DNA from: Pochonia chlamydosporia 170
Taxonomy: Eukaryota > Ascomycota > Sordariomycetes > Hypocreales > Clavicipitaceae
DNA length: 64,000 nucleotides
Direction of reading: 5' to 3'
Assembly: GCF_001653235.2 (NCBI RefSeq)
Contig: NC_035793.1
Location: 4,030,001-4,094,000, forward strand
Position 1 is the stretch's first letter; every line of letters starts with the position of its first letter. Shown here piece by piece: positions 34,733-47,064 of the stretch. Under the pieces are notes generated by a model. That model saw nothing but the letters and a program-made list of their open reading frames with translations. It was not told the origin of the DNA and made no database searches. The position numbers and the translations under genes are program-made.

Positions 34733-37700
34733 TGTGAGATTTGGTTGTATGGTGTGGAAGGTTGTGTCGAGTGGTGAAGAGTTTTTTGACTACACCGGCA
34801 GATCGGTTGACGATGTCAATTCAACAGTGCAATCAAAGTCAATCCAATTTGTGTTCTCGCACACTGAGATGGCTCTGATGTGCAATGAGTCTGTCTGGTG
34901 TGATTGTTGATGAGTCTTCAATGCGGCTTAAACTCGAGCGAAATTTTCGCCAATCATCTTGATCCAGTCGGGCAAGTTCTTCCCCACCATCGCTCACCAC
35001 TGACCAGAGACGTTGATGTGAAAAACCGCGGTGCGAGGCGTTGAGTGGTGGCGTTCCACTCCGGCTGTCGATCGCATCTGCCTAACTGAACACTGGCTAC
35101 AGCTTCATCATTGCAAGTTTAATATTTGCAAAATCACCTTTTCGCCGTCTTTGTGTCAATTGAAGCACATTGAAGCAAACTGAGTTGCAAAGGATTTTGC
35201 CTTCAAGTGTTAACACTTGCCAAACTCAAAACTGTGTTCTCAGCTAATTAACCTTTCGGGTTAAATGCTGATTCGATTTTGTGTTGAAAACGCCAATCTT
35301 TCACAAGAAGCGGTTGCTCACAGTATTATTAGCTCGGGTGTTACTCTGTATGTCTCACCAAAAACACAAACCTGTTGGTTCCTTGTCGAGCACGTGGATA
35401 GCGTAGGACTGTGTCTTCACACGTGTGATCTCTAGTCCCAGCTTCAACAGTCTTCGCCCTCCTGTGCGCGTCCGGCCGGTTTAGATTGCGAGTGACTACA
35501 CAAATGCAAGTTCCATGAGAAGAGTCGTCTTCATGCCAGCTAATAACCATTTTTTTAAGGAGAACGGTATGCAGCTAGCTTGTATTTTTGGTGGTCTGTC
35601 CATGATGCTGATGGACTTCAACACAACTTATAGCAATATGTCACTTCTCAAACTTGTGACATGGCTGCTTGCTTCTCCATTCAAGAACGTCTCCAGAACG
35701 GGAACCATGGAATGAAGGCTATATCTTACAACATCTTGCGCAAAAGTAAAACCTCTTGAAGTAAGCACACGAACAAAGAAGTCTGCAAATGAACTGTCAA
35801 AGGAGCCGATTACAATCTGTCCTGCAACAAGTCAACAGCAAGGAAATCTGGCGATATCAGCCATCAAGTTATCAAAACGAATAATGAAAATGATGAGTTC
35901 CATTTACTGCCTACCCTGTAAGCAGATGAATTGCGTGGAGCAGGCGTCCCGGAACAAATGCATGTATGTCTCCGGAGCTGAAACAGGAACCAGAGGCAAA
36001 AGACGGCGACAGAGAGAAATGCCTGGAACTTGGTGGAGTCAGGCGGAGGTCGCCTGCGTTGTCATCCTGGAGCGACCTGTGGAAACAATACACCAACAGT
36101 TCAGCTGATTGTTCATCCATGGCTTAACCAAAACAGGTTCGGGAGGTCTGTTTGCTCTCGAGCAAGGAGGAGCCCTGCTATCCACCAGGTCTGTTGCCAT
36201 TGTAAATATTTCTTACGCAGCTTCAAGCTGACTCGCAAAGCTGAGGATGACGCCAGCAGAGCCCAATGACAATGACTTAATAACACCACAATTTACTTCA
36301 CGGCGGCCAGCCCACAAGCCCACGAACCCAAGGCTGCCTTGTGGGCGCAAATTGTGGAAGCCACTGCCAATACTTTCTTTTGTAGTTCGTGCCACACAAC
36401 TGGCCCGAAGGCAAATAGCCAAGGGATCCCGGGATAACCATTAGTAGTGAACGGTGATGTGAAGCCACGCTTTGGCCGAGGAGTCAGGGGTCGTAAACGC
36501 CATCAGAAAGATACGAGGTGCTAAACATGACAGCTAGAGTTCTCCAGGAAATGATTTTCACGGACAAGTCTATCCGGGGTCCCATCGGAGCCGTCGAGCA
36601 ACTGGATCCTTCCAAACCTGATCGTGGAGCAAGCGTTGTGTTCTATTCTTAAGGCACCATGCTTGATGTTGGCCAATCGACGAGGCCCAAGACTGGTAGC
36701 AGCCGAGCCGGGTCGATGACATGGTGTTGTCAACAGGGGAGGAGAGTGGGTGGTTTCCTTGGAAAAGGCGACATTGGGAAAAAGAAACAACCGGTGAACT
36801 GACGTTGTGGGTTGGTGGAGAGTTGAATGCAGCCACAATGCAGGAACACGCAAAAAGACGTCAAACGGGTGAGCCACCAGTTTTGCTGAAAAAGCTGTCT
36901 GGTTGTAAGATTGGTGCAGAGCGGAGCATCGAAGGTATTGTCATGAAGCATTCATGGCGCCATCCAAGGCGGGTAATGGCAGCTTTTAAAATGAAGTAAT
37001 CATGTGTTCCGTATTGCTTCGATGTTGTTGGATGACATGCAGCGAATTGGGCGTTCGGCGTCGTTAGACAAACAATTTCCGTTGAAGATTATTGCTGGCG
37101 AATGTCGCGAAGTGGTTGCAATTGGCAATGGAGGCGAAGCTGGCTTTGACCTGCGCCTGGCTGGCAAACTTAGAAGTCCAGTTGGCTGGTGTCAAGGTTA
37201 AGCGACGAGCTGCTAGGCCCCTTTTGGACGAGCTGCCAGGCACCGTTGCCTTAGCCGTTTTTTTCGTGAATCTAGTCAGGGGTAACGACGTCCTCAACCA
37301 AACAAAACCTCTTGGCCACATGCCTCTCCACGATCGTTGACTCCCTTTTATCCACGTCAATCCCCACGGCCGGAACCTCGTGCGGATACTTGGCCCGGAT
37401 CAGAGGTTTTCAGAAAGAAATGCTCCGACAAGTAATTAAATATTGGAGACTCTATTTCCGGAACGCCGTTGGCACTCTTGAAAACAATTCTGGTGGTACC
37501 ATCACTCGGGTGCCGACCTATGCACGTCGTGGTTGCTTGAGTCCAATTGAACTGGACTGATCCCTCAATCGCCACCATCCATTATGCTCCGGCCAAGGAT
37601 TGTATGCAGCTTGACTCCAAAAGATTTGGCTGCTTCGGCATCTGCGAAAGAAAAAAAGAAAAAAATGCACCAGCGAACTGCTCATGTCCTGGACAGAGCA

Positions 37701-38804
37701 CTAACATTTCGATAGTTCCAGGCCTTGGTCTCCAGCACCATGTTCAGCCACGGGCCCAACATAGTAACGCCTCATGGCGGTTGAGCTTCACAATTCGTCA
37801 ACTACCCTGCCTGAGACCTTTCGATCTGGGGGCTGCATGACCCTGACAATCTCCGGTGCAGGTAAGCCCCTGGCTGGTGGCGGGCCACTGGGGTACCGGT
37901 TTGGTAACTCTGGCGAAGATCTATTCGTTGGTGCACCTTGGCTGCCAACTTCCACCAACAAACACCATCCAACACGCATCGCTTTTCATCAGAGATGTGG
38001 TTGTTTGCACTGACGGCGACCCTGCAGAGCGTGTCGGGGCGAGCTGTCCGAGCAAGCCGGGCAATGGCACTCAACGATGACTTGGCTGAACCCGAACAAA
38101 GTGGGACAGTATCATCATAGACTCGGCTCATCACGATCTGTGGCCCAACAAGCTTGACGGTGGTAAGTGCAGTGTTTGCAGTCATGACTCCCAAATACGG
38201 AGCAACAGTTCCTGACGTCTTGAGCCCATCCAGAACGGTGGTGTTTTCCTTCATTGCTCTAATGATTAAAAGCAAATTGGATTGAGCATACGGAGTACTT
38301 GTACTGCTGTTGTGCTGGACAATAGGCCCTCGCCTCCTCGTGAGCAAACAGTTGAAGTTGACGCTTCCGAATTGGGCCTTCTGCTTTGGGACTGCTATCC
38401 ATGTTGATTGCTCAGCCCACTTGACGAGGCTTGCACTAGAACGCAATTGGGCCTCTCGTAACCTCGTTCTACTTTCTTCCGTTGTTGCGAGAAACATTTT
38501 TCTTGGACTGGGCTGGGCTTCGTCTGATGACTTGGCGTCGGGTGGCTTTCGAGATGCATGCACCCCTGCCCGGCACCATGTGAGTAATCGTCGGCTGTGG
38601 GATGTTCTCTCGTAAAGGAGAAGTTATATAATACCAACTTGGAGTGCCAACTTCGGTACGAATTGGTTCTCTTGACGGCTTTCACTCGTTTCTGCACCAG
38701 ACCTGTTTTCTGGGGCCGCTCAAGCTGCTGAAGTAATACCAACTTCTAGTCACTCGTTATTTTGTATTTCTGCAACGAGCATTTGCTCTGGACTACAAGG
38801 CAAT
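34733..38804. other. 4-kb gene-free region upstream of the wall-protein gene
   Basis: The first part must contain the ADE1 promoter. The rest lies upstream of the HsbA-type gene. The longest frame (37802-38563, minus, 253 codons) has odd composition and no domain, and overlaps other open frames. I saw no tRNA, spliced gene or repeat array. It may be a long regulatory region or hold non-coding transcripts; sequence alone does not show which. Confidence 0.55.
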
Positions 38805-41206
38805 ATGAAGTTCGTTTCTGTTGCCTGTCTGGCAACCAGCGTTGCCGCTGGTGTCATTGACCCAGCTGCCGCTGTTGTTGAGCGTGATATCAAGGCCATC
38901 ACTGGCGTTATGACCGAGGTTGGCAAGGGACTCGACACTCTTGATACCCAGGTCAAGGGCTTTACCACCAATCCTAAGCCAGTCGAAGATGCTTCCGACG
39001 CCCTCGTCCAGACTCTTAAGACGGGAAAGGGCACTGTTGATGCTCAGCCTGAGCTCGGACTGTTTGAGGCCCTCGGTCTCCAGGATCCCGTCAAGGCCCT
39101 CCAGGCTAAGGGTGAGACTCTCTTGAGTGATCTCAAGGCCAAGAAGACTGTCATCCAGAACGGCAACTACTGCTCTCTCGTCCGCAAGCAGACCACCGAC
39201 ATCAACACCTACTCCAAGGCCCTCATTGCCTCCACCGTCTCCAAGGTTCCTGCTGGTGCTCAGGGTATTGCCAAAGACCTCGCCGCCGGTCTTGTTGATG
39301 TGCTGCAGCGATCTCAGGATGAGTTCAACGAGAAGAACTGCATCGACAAGGGTACTACTCCTCCCACCACCACCAAGAAGCCGCAAACTACCACTACCGA
39401 GGAGCCTTGCGACGAGACTACCACTAAGAAGCCTCACACCACAACCAAGAAGCCTCACACTACGACTTCTGAGGAGCCTTGTGATGAGACCACCACTACT
39501 AAGAAGCCTCACACCACAACCAAGAAGCCGCATACTACCACTTCTGAGGAGCCTTGCGACGAGACTACTACCACCAAGCGGCCTCATACCACCACCAAGA
39601 GACCTCACACTACAACTTCTGAGGAGCCTTGTGATGAGACCACGACTACTAAGAAGCCTCACACCACAACCAAGAAGCCTCACACCACGACTTCCGAGGA
39701 GCCCTGTGACGAGACTACCACCACCAAGAAGCCTCACACAACAACCAAGAAGCCGCATACCACTTCTGAGGAGCCATGCACCGAGACTGAGACCACCAAG
39801 AAGCCTCACACCACGAGCAAGCATCACCACACAACTACCTCTGAGGAACCTTGCACGGAAACTGAGACCACCACAAAGGGTCATCATACTACTAGCAAGC
39901 ACCATCATACTACCACCTCCGAGGAGCCTTGCACTGAGACTGAGACTGAGACTACCAAGAAGCCTCACACTACCAGCAAGCATCACCACACGACTACCTC
40001 CGAGGAGCCATGCACCGAGACTGAGACGACCACCAAGGGCCACCACACAACGTCCAAGCATCACCACACAACTACCTCTGAGGAACCTTGCACGGAAACT
40101 GAGACCACCACAAAGGGCCACCACACAACGTCCAAGCATCACCACACGACTACCTCCGAGGAGCCTTGCACACTGAGACGACCACCAAGGGCCACCACAC
40201 AACGTCCAAGCATCACCACACGACTACCTCCGAGGAGCCTTGCACTGAGACTGAGACTACCAAGAAGCCTCACACGACAACCAAGAAGCCTCACACCACC
40301 AGCAAGCACCACCACACTACCACTTCAGAGGAGCCCTGCACCGAGACTGAGACGACCACCAAGAAGCCTCACACCACCAGCAAGCACCACCACACTACCA
40401 CTTCAGAGGAGCCCTGCACCGAGACCGAGACAACCACTGCTCCTGGAGGCACTACCACCAGCTCTGCCGCCGGTACCACTTCATCTCCTTCGACCGAGAC
40501 TGAGACGACCACTGCTCCTGGAGGCACCACTACCTCGTCTGCTGCTGGCACCACTTCCTCTCCTTGCACCGAAACCGAGACCACCACCGCTCCTGGAGGC
40601 ACCACTACCAGCACTGCCGCCCCTGTCACGACCACATCCGCTCCCGGAGGCACTACGACTTCTGCTCCCGTCATGACTACCAGCACTGTGTACACCACCA
40701 AGACTTACACGATCACCTCTTGCCACCCCACTGTGACCAACTGCCCCGTCGGTCATACCACCACCGAGGTCGTCCCCGTGTACACCACTGTTTGCCCTGT
40801 CGAGGAGACCGCAACCCAGACTGTTGTCCCTACCAAGCCCACTGAAACCACCTTTGTGACCATTCCCGGCAAGCCCACTGGCGGTAACGGAGGCAACCCT
40901 CAGCCAACTGGCGGCAATGGCGAGAACCCTCAACCTACCGGAGGCAACGGAGAGAACCCCCAGCCAACTGGCGGTAACACTGAGAGCCCTCAGCCTACTG
41001 GAGGCAATGGCGAGAACCCCCAGCCAACTGGTGGAAACGGAGGCAACCCCCAGCCCACTGGCGGTAACACTGAGATCCCTCAGCCTACCGGCGGTAATGG
41101 CGGCAACCCCCAGCCTACCAACACTCCCCCGGTCACTGCCGGTGCGGCTTTCGTAGGCCCTGCCACTGCCTTTGCCATCGCGGTTGCTGCCCTTGTCGTT
41201 GTATAA
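38805..41206 (+). CDS. HsbA/Mp1-type GPI-anchored Thr-rich cell-wall protein, frame broken in repeats
   Basis: Probable surface mannoprotein/adhesin. Residues 1-16 (MKFVSVACLATSVAAG) look like a signal peptide. Residues about 20-175 fit the HsbA / galactomannoprotein domain, with helices such as LVQTLKTGKG and two Cys (NYCSL, EKNCID). From residue 183 come TTKKPHTT and SEEPC(D/T)ET repeats, then TTTAPGGTTTSS blocks, a VYTTKTYTITSCHPTVTNC motif, eight PTGGN-type 10-residue repeats, and a hydrophobic C-terminus (AFAIAVAALVVV) typical of GPI signals. The frame breaks near 40170. Compared with neighbouring repeats, four bases are missing between TGCAC and ACTGAG. The first frame then continues out of register to 40676, while the correct register runs from 40166 to 41206. 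This could be a real pseudogenising or phase-variable change, or a consensus error in a repeat. Confidence 0.85.
39351..40440 (+). repeat. Coding tandem repeats, KPHTT / SEEPC type
   Basis: Degenerate repeats of 60-90 nt encode TTKKPHTT, SKHHHTTTSEEPC and ETETTT blocks, giving a Thr-, Lys- and His-rich stalk likely to be O-glycosylated. The CxE positions add one Cys per unit. Confidence 0.9.
40874..41113 (+). repeat. Eight 30-nt coding repeats (PTGGN)
   Basis: Eight consecutive 10-residue units of the form PTGGN(G/T)(G/E)(N/S/I)PQ, in register, just before the GPI-type C-terminus. Confidence 0.93.
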
Positions 41207-42402
41207 ACGGACTGGACGGGTTTTGAGGATATAGACGGGAGGAAGCATGTTCTCTGTCAAGGCGGCTTAACAGACGACTCAACGTATTTCATTGACACAT
41301 TTTTATGTAGTTAGTATTACTACCAGATGTATTTATTTCATAATTCTTTTTCCTTACCAGAGCAACACTTGGAAATTCTGATTGACAGGTTGAGTTACGT
41401 TATCGATGGTTGATGATGCTAGTAATGCATAATGGGACCAAGATTCAAGGTTGCTCACTCTATTCATGTTGTCTGAAGATGTTGCTACGAATGTGTTTAA
41501 TGTGTGATATGTATGTTCATTGTCGTGTCAGGATTATAACATGTTTGACGCAGAGACTGACACAGAATGGCAAAGTACACCACTGGGCACTGACAATGTC
41601 GGAGCATAATTTGAAGAGAAGTATTGTTGGTCACGTTTTAGTTGCTGGACTTGATGGCTACCATTGCAAGTTGTTTGCCCCATGCCAGAGTTGGCAGATG
41701 CAAAGTATCGAATGGCACCATGCATTGACTCCGGTCTTGAGCCCCTCAAGTGAGGCTTGATGAACAGGCTGCTAGAAATCATTGCTCCTAGGGGAGTGCC
41801 AGTATTGCAAACAATTGAGTGTAGTGGCTGGCTAACTTTCGTGTCTAGTGGAAGGCCAAACTATCATCACCTCGCCGGTGCACGTCAACATGTCAAAGTA
41901 TTCAATGCTTTTGTGGCCACTTGCGCGTATTCAGATCTTGCTGCAATGTCAGCAGCCACATCCTGTTCGGCACGTCAACTGCCGTCAACGTTGCATACAA
42001 ACTTTCATACTTGAATAGTCTTACGTACAAGCAAAGAATCGTAAGCTGACCTGCTCCATCACCCATTTGGCAACGGCTGGAAGTAAGCACCCAGTCTTTA
42101 CCACATCCAACCAACAAAAAGAAACCACGACACCGTGCAGACAATGCCTCTATCTGAGACATCAGCACGGCAATTCCCCGAAATGGATGACGGCAGCACG
42201 GGTCCCAACTTCCCATGATTCGGATATTTGAGACTTTGCTTTTGCCAAATGCAACCTGATCCATATTCATCACAGGATCAAGCCATAAGTCGTACGACAT
42301 TATCTTGTGTCACCTCAACCCCCTCAACGCTGCAGATTGGCCCCTCAACCATCACACTCACTTCTAACAAGCTGTTATTATTATTTTTTGCTTCCATTCA
42401 AA
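41207..42402. other. Spacer between wall-protein and GS-like genes
   Basis: About 1.2 kb with the 3' UTR of the wall-protein gene and the promoter of the GS-like gene, both on the plus strand. No further coding region was recognised. Confidence 0.6.
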
Positions 42403-43789
42403 ATGGGCTCCAAAATGCCAACTGCTATAGATTCCAACACCAAACTATCGTCCTTCCTCTCCACGCACCCCAACATCCGCACCATCATCACGCAATGGGT
42501 CGACATCTGCGGCGTAGCCCGCTCACGCACCACGTCCATCCAGCGCTTCATTGAGCTCGTCAACGCGGGTGGCAGCTTCAACGGCAGCGTTCTCGACATT
42601 CTATCCTCTTCAACAGGCGGCCTCTGTGACGAACTACTCGTCCACTTTGCCGACAAGCGCCACAGGATCGTGCCGGATGTTAGTTCCATAAGGGTTGGAT
42701 TTCCCTTGTGCGAGACCTCCGCTGTGGTGGTGGGTGAGGTTCAGGGCGGTGAGATTGAAGCGGATGCGCGTGCGAATCTACGACGGATAGTGGACGAGGG
42801 CGCTGCGGAGGGATACGCGTTCAAAATTGGCTTTGAGCTGGAGTTTGTGCTTCTCGAGAAGAATGAGTTGACACCCGCGGCACCGGGGTTGACTGGCGTA
42901 GGGAGTAATTCGCCCTGGTACAGATCGAATGTATGGCCTTTGATGGAGGAGGTGATTACGGCGCTGGCAGATGCGGGCATCCTCGTCGAACAAGTGATTA
43001 AGGAAATGGGCCCTTCGCAATGGGAGGTTGCCCTGCCGCCTTTACCACCTGTTGAGTCGGTAGACGCGTACATGTACGCCCGAGAAACGATTCGCAATGT
43101 TGCCCACAAGCATAATGTCGTGGCGACGTTCTATCCCACCCCGTATGTGGGCGATGGCCAACCCTCAGGAGAGCATATCCATGTATCGGCCACGAAGGGC
43201 GGCGACGACGGCACAAGCAATACCTGGAATCCGGATGAAATGATGGCCGGGATACTAAGCCATGCGCCTGCCCTGGCGGCCATTGGACTACCGCAGAGTG
43301 ATTCGTATATCCGCGTGGGGAATGGTAAGATGGGAGCAGGTGGCATGGTAGCTTGGGGAGATAACCATCGTGATGTTCCGGTGCGGAGGATCGGCAGAAA
43401 TCACTGGGAAGTGAGGGTCCATGACTCTACGGCGAATGCGTATGCTATGGTGGCGGGAATGATAGCCGCCGCAATGGACTTGAAAGCTCTTGATATTGGG
43501 GGGTTGACGAGTAAGTTCCTGTGGATTGTTAGGAAATATGTACTAATAATCTTTAGAATTCACGCCATTTTGTTCAGAGGAGGAGCTGAAGGCGCTGAAT
43601 ATGACGAGAAAGTTGCCTCATTCGCTGGAGGAGGCGCTGAAGGAAGTGGAAGATGAGAGGGAGTGGCTTGAGAAGACGCTGGGGAAGGACTATGTTAAGT
43701 GGTTTTTGGTGTTGAAACGAGGAGAGTTGGAAAAGCTGGGTGGTATGGATGTTGAGCAGAGGAGGAAGCTTTTGGTTAATCACTTTTAG
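42403..43789 (+). CDS. Glutamine-synthetase-like enzyme (GlnA/FluG-C type)
   Basis: The model joins 42403-43510 and 43557-43789, giving 446 aa. The catalytic fold of glutamine synthetase is clear: GFELEFVLLE (metal ligands), GPSQWEVALPP, the ATP/metal motif GEHIHVSA, and RIGRNHWEVR with the following VHDSTANAYAM. It resembles the C-terminal GS-like domain of FluG and the gamma-glutamyl-polyamine or GlnT-like ligases rather than the eukaryotic short GS. It lacks the amidohydrolase domain found in full FluG. The substrate is unknown. The single intron has a TACTAAT branch point and restores KFTPFCSEEEL in frame. Confidence 0.88.
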
Positions 43790-44134
43790 GGTGCATGTGA
43801 GGAGTAGTTACTGGGTGAGATTAAGGGCTCTTCAAGTTTGAGAAGACTTTAGTAGCATTGTCTTTCGTTGGGCATGGTCGAGATGGCAACGTGGGAAGAA
43901 AGGTAGTTACGATTATGACATAGTTGATGAATGTGTCCTAGCACAGAGATTTATTACCACGTGAAGAAAAGAATTGCTCGTAGCAATAGCTGCTATATAG
44001 ACTGGCATGAGGTGCAACCAGTGCGGCAATAGAGTAGTTACAACACGTTGCTCTTGGACAATTACACCAGATCAAATACCTGATCACATAAACTCCGTTA
44101 CGAAACAAACAAAACAGAAGCAAGTCTATACACG
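43790..44134. other. Convergent 3' spacer
   Basis: 345 nt between two stop codons facing each other. It should carry both 3' UTRs. Nothing else was seen. Confidence 0.7.
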
Positions 44135-46440
44135 CTACCCAGAACCCGTAATTGTATCCCACAAACCCCCAACCTTATCCGTAATCCAATCCCACCATCC
44201 CTTCACTGTATCTCCAACCGATCCACTCCCCTCATCTTTCCCATCGCCCTCGGGCTTTCCACCATCCTTGGTAGGTTCCGCAGCAGGAACCTCCGTACTA
44301 GTCGACGTAGGTGACCCCGTCGGCTCATCAACACCAACTACGATCGACGACGATGCCACAATTTTAGTTGGCCGTGATGCGTGAACAAATTGCGTAGAAT
44401 GAGTGGTCTCTGGATGGGGCGGATCCGCGGGCGTTTCTTGCTGATTCTCAGCGTCATGGCTGCCGACTGGTTTAAGGGGGAGTCTCAACGTTCCGTTATT
44501 CGGTTGTGGCTTCATGCCTAGCGAGTCGCATAAGATGTTGTATACTTCAATGTTTTCTGCAGGTTGTTAGTAAAATACATATGGCGACAGGATGAGGCAC
44601 TTACGGAAGGGCTCGACACGACTGTTCGCCGGGTGTGGAAACGCTGGTCCTCGAGCAATAAAAATAGCTCTCATAAGAGGATGTTCGTGGTCGTAGCCGT
44701 GCAGGCCACGAGGGTGATACACCAGCCCCTTCTCCTTGGCCTCCGTTACCACAAACTCCTTTTTGGTGACAATAGCCCAGCCGGTCTTGGGGACAACCCA
44801 CAGAGGGGCAATGCGGTGGTTGTTGGAAAAGTGATACTTTTTGGGCATGTCCACATCACGGAGGTAGACGTCAAAGTTGGGATTCGACTTGGCCTTCTCC
44901 TTGAGTTGGTCGTATAAAGGCTGGATATCTTTGTTGTCCTTGGGTCGCAGACCGTACAGTGGCCAGCCATCTGTATGCTCAATCTTGGACGTGTCGATGA
45001 GATCCTCTAGCTGAAGCAGGCGGGAGGTATCTGTAGTAGCCATGCCGTGGTCAGATACCACGATGACGTTGACAATCTTTGTGAGATTGCGAGCTTCGAG
45101 CCCCTTGAAGAGGCTGTCGAGCATAGTGTCGACGGATTGAATAGTCGACCTGATCTCGGTGCTATTCGGGCCGTACTTGTGACCGTCCGTATCGACATTT
45201 GGGACATACGCCGCAATGAGCTGGGGTCGCGAGTCCTTTGCTTCCAACGCTGCGTTCTCCTTTCCAGGCATGTCGAGGAAGCCTAGTATCCTTGAGACTT
45301 TGCGGTCGAGCGGCTCATTGCCGTTGTATTTGTCGACAATGCTCGCAAAGGTCTCCTGGATATGGGCCTCGCTTCCGGGCCACATGTGCACTGCAGACCG
45401 GATGCCCTGTTTCTCAGCCGACACCCAGAACGGCTGTCCTCCCCACCACTTTGGATCCAAACTCCTCGCTGGGTCGGTGTAGTAAAACTCAGCTTTGAAT
45501 TCTGGATCCCAAAACGTGTTTCCAACAATGCCGTGTGCCTCGGGATATAGACCCGTTGCCAATGTGTAATGGTTAGGGAATGTGAGAGAGGGAAAAGACG
45601 GCAGCATATACTGCGGCGACACACCCTCCTTGACAAAGGCATTCAGTCTAGGCGTCAGGCCGCGTTGCAGGAAATCCGCACGGAAACCATCCAAACTAAG
45701 AATGATTGTCGTCGGTGCAAACAGGGCCGTTCCATTGCTGAGCAATTGCCCGTGAGGCAGTGCGCTCTTCCGGACAGCTTCCAGGCCACAAGGACAAGTA
45801 TAGCAAACCCGATAGCAATAAGGGAATGTAAGAACAACCACCTCCGCCAACTGCGACCTCGGTTGCCTCTAGCCTGTGCCACCAGGTTCAATCGTCGTCG
45901 GTCGGCTTCCTCGCTGTCCTCCCGCTCGCTGCTATCGCCGGTGGAACTGCCGTCCTTCATGCCACCTTCTTCCATCTCATACATCAGTTCGCCGTCTTCG
46001 CCATGACGAGCATCTTCCAGCAATCTGTCCCTTTTCTGTTTCCTCCTCGTCCGTCTGGCTTCTCGTTTCTCAGACACCAGGTTCTCCATGGAGGCATTCG
46101 GCGACGATAACTGCGATGAACTTCCTCGGCGGCCGAAAATCTTCAGGGCGCTGGGGACTGAGAGCCCGGACCCCCGTCGTTGGCGCTCCTTTTCCTTTCT
46201 GGATGTGGTGACCAGGCGGTCGAGCTCTTCTTCCTCCATCAAGACGATTCTGTCGGCGGCGCGCAGCTCGCGGCTGTTTCGCGCCCGTAGCTGCAGCTGG
46301 TCATCGTCGCTGTCTGTGTCTTGGTCGCTTCGGGAATGGAGGGATGCTGCGTCGTCGTCGTATGCGATGGGGGAGAGCAGTGATGCGCTGTCAGTGCGCT
46401 CTGCTTTGGGTAGGTTTGTATCGAGTCTGTCGAGGGACAT
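44135..46440 (-). CDS. Ectonucleotide pyrophosphatase/phosphodiesterase, type II membrane protein, apparent frame break
   Basis: Hydrolyses phosphodiester or pyrophosphate bonds of nucleotides outside the cell or in the vacuole/ER lumen. The N-terminal about 200 residues are charged and cytosolic-looking. One membrane segment follows (HSLIAIGFAILVLVAW), then the catalytic domain with DGFRADFL, the Thr nucleophile in SFPSLTFPNH, DTDGHKYGP, SDHGMA and GLHGYDH. A Pro/Ser/Thr-rich tail ends the protein. The 3' intron is 44604-44557 (EPFQNIEVYNIL across the junction). The frame changes between the membrane segment and QLLSNGTALF, around 45750-45790. Either one base is missing, or a 38-nt GT..AG intron (GTCCGG..CTCAG) restores the frame. 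The latter is shorter than normal fungal introns. Confidence 0.85.
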
Positions 46441-47064
46441 TGTGTCGACTCCAAGGCAGTGGCTACCTGCCTTGGGGGAGTGTCATTGATGGGTATAACC
46501 TGGATAGGCTGGTCGTTGATGAAGAATATGGTTTCGACCTGTTTTGAATTGAGATCGGAAGCTGAAGACGAAGTCAAGGTGACAGGGTCCAATCGGACAG
46601 GGGTGCAATCTGGCTCTAGCTTACCCTGTACGAGACTGGATGTCAAATTCTCGATTGACGGAAATGATGAAACGAATTCGTTAAAGTATTGAAATAGAAG
46701 GACTGCCCTTTCACGGCATATATAATGGACTCCTATCGATTTGGCTTGTTTTCGTAGCTTAATAGGTGCGAGAGTTTGCTGTCACTACCGTGAGTTGGCT
46801 ATGTGACCGTGGAACGCATCAAATGACCTTCATCCCGTCTCATCACCACACATCTATAAGATTTTCAAACTTCTTACAATGATAACATCGTTTTCTGACC
46901 GAAAAACACAAATATAATCTCTATCATGTCCCTATACTTATGCCCATAGCTTCACAGAAGCTGACTCTCACATTACCCTCCACAACACCACAACACCACA
47001 TACAGAGTGATCACCATCCTGCAACAACTCTGCAACAGTTTCAACCATATCGCCATCCCATCAT
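46441..47064. other. Spacer between NPP promoter and Zn2Cys6 gene 3' end
   Basis: About 620 nt containing the NPP promoter. A TATATAATG-like stretch near 46716-46727 could be a TATA element. No gene was seen. Confidence 0.6.

Noticed and set aside
37802..38563. 253-codon minus-strand frame
   Set aside because: No recognisable domain, odd composition, overlaps other open frames, and no splice partners. Judged chance.
38793..40202. 469-codon minus-strand open frame opposite the wall-protein gene
   Set aside because: It is the shadow of a repetitive Thr/Pro-rich gene. Its Leu/Arg/Gly repeats mirror the sense repeats and it has no domain.
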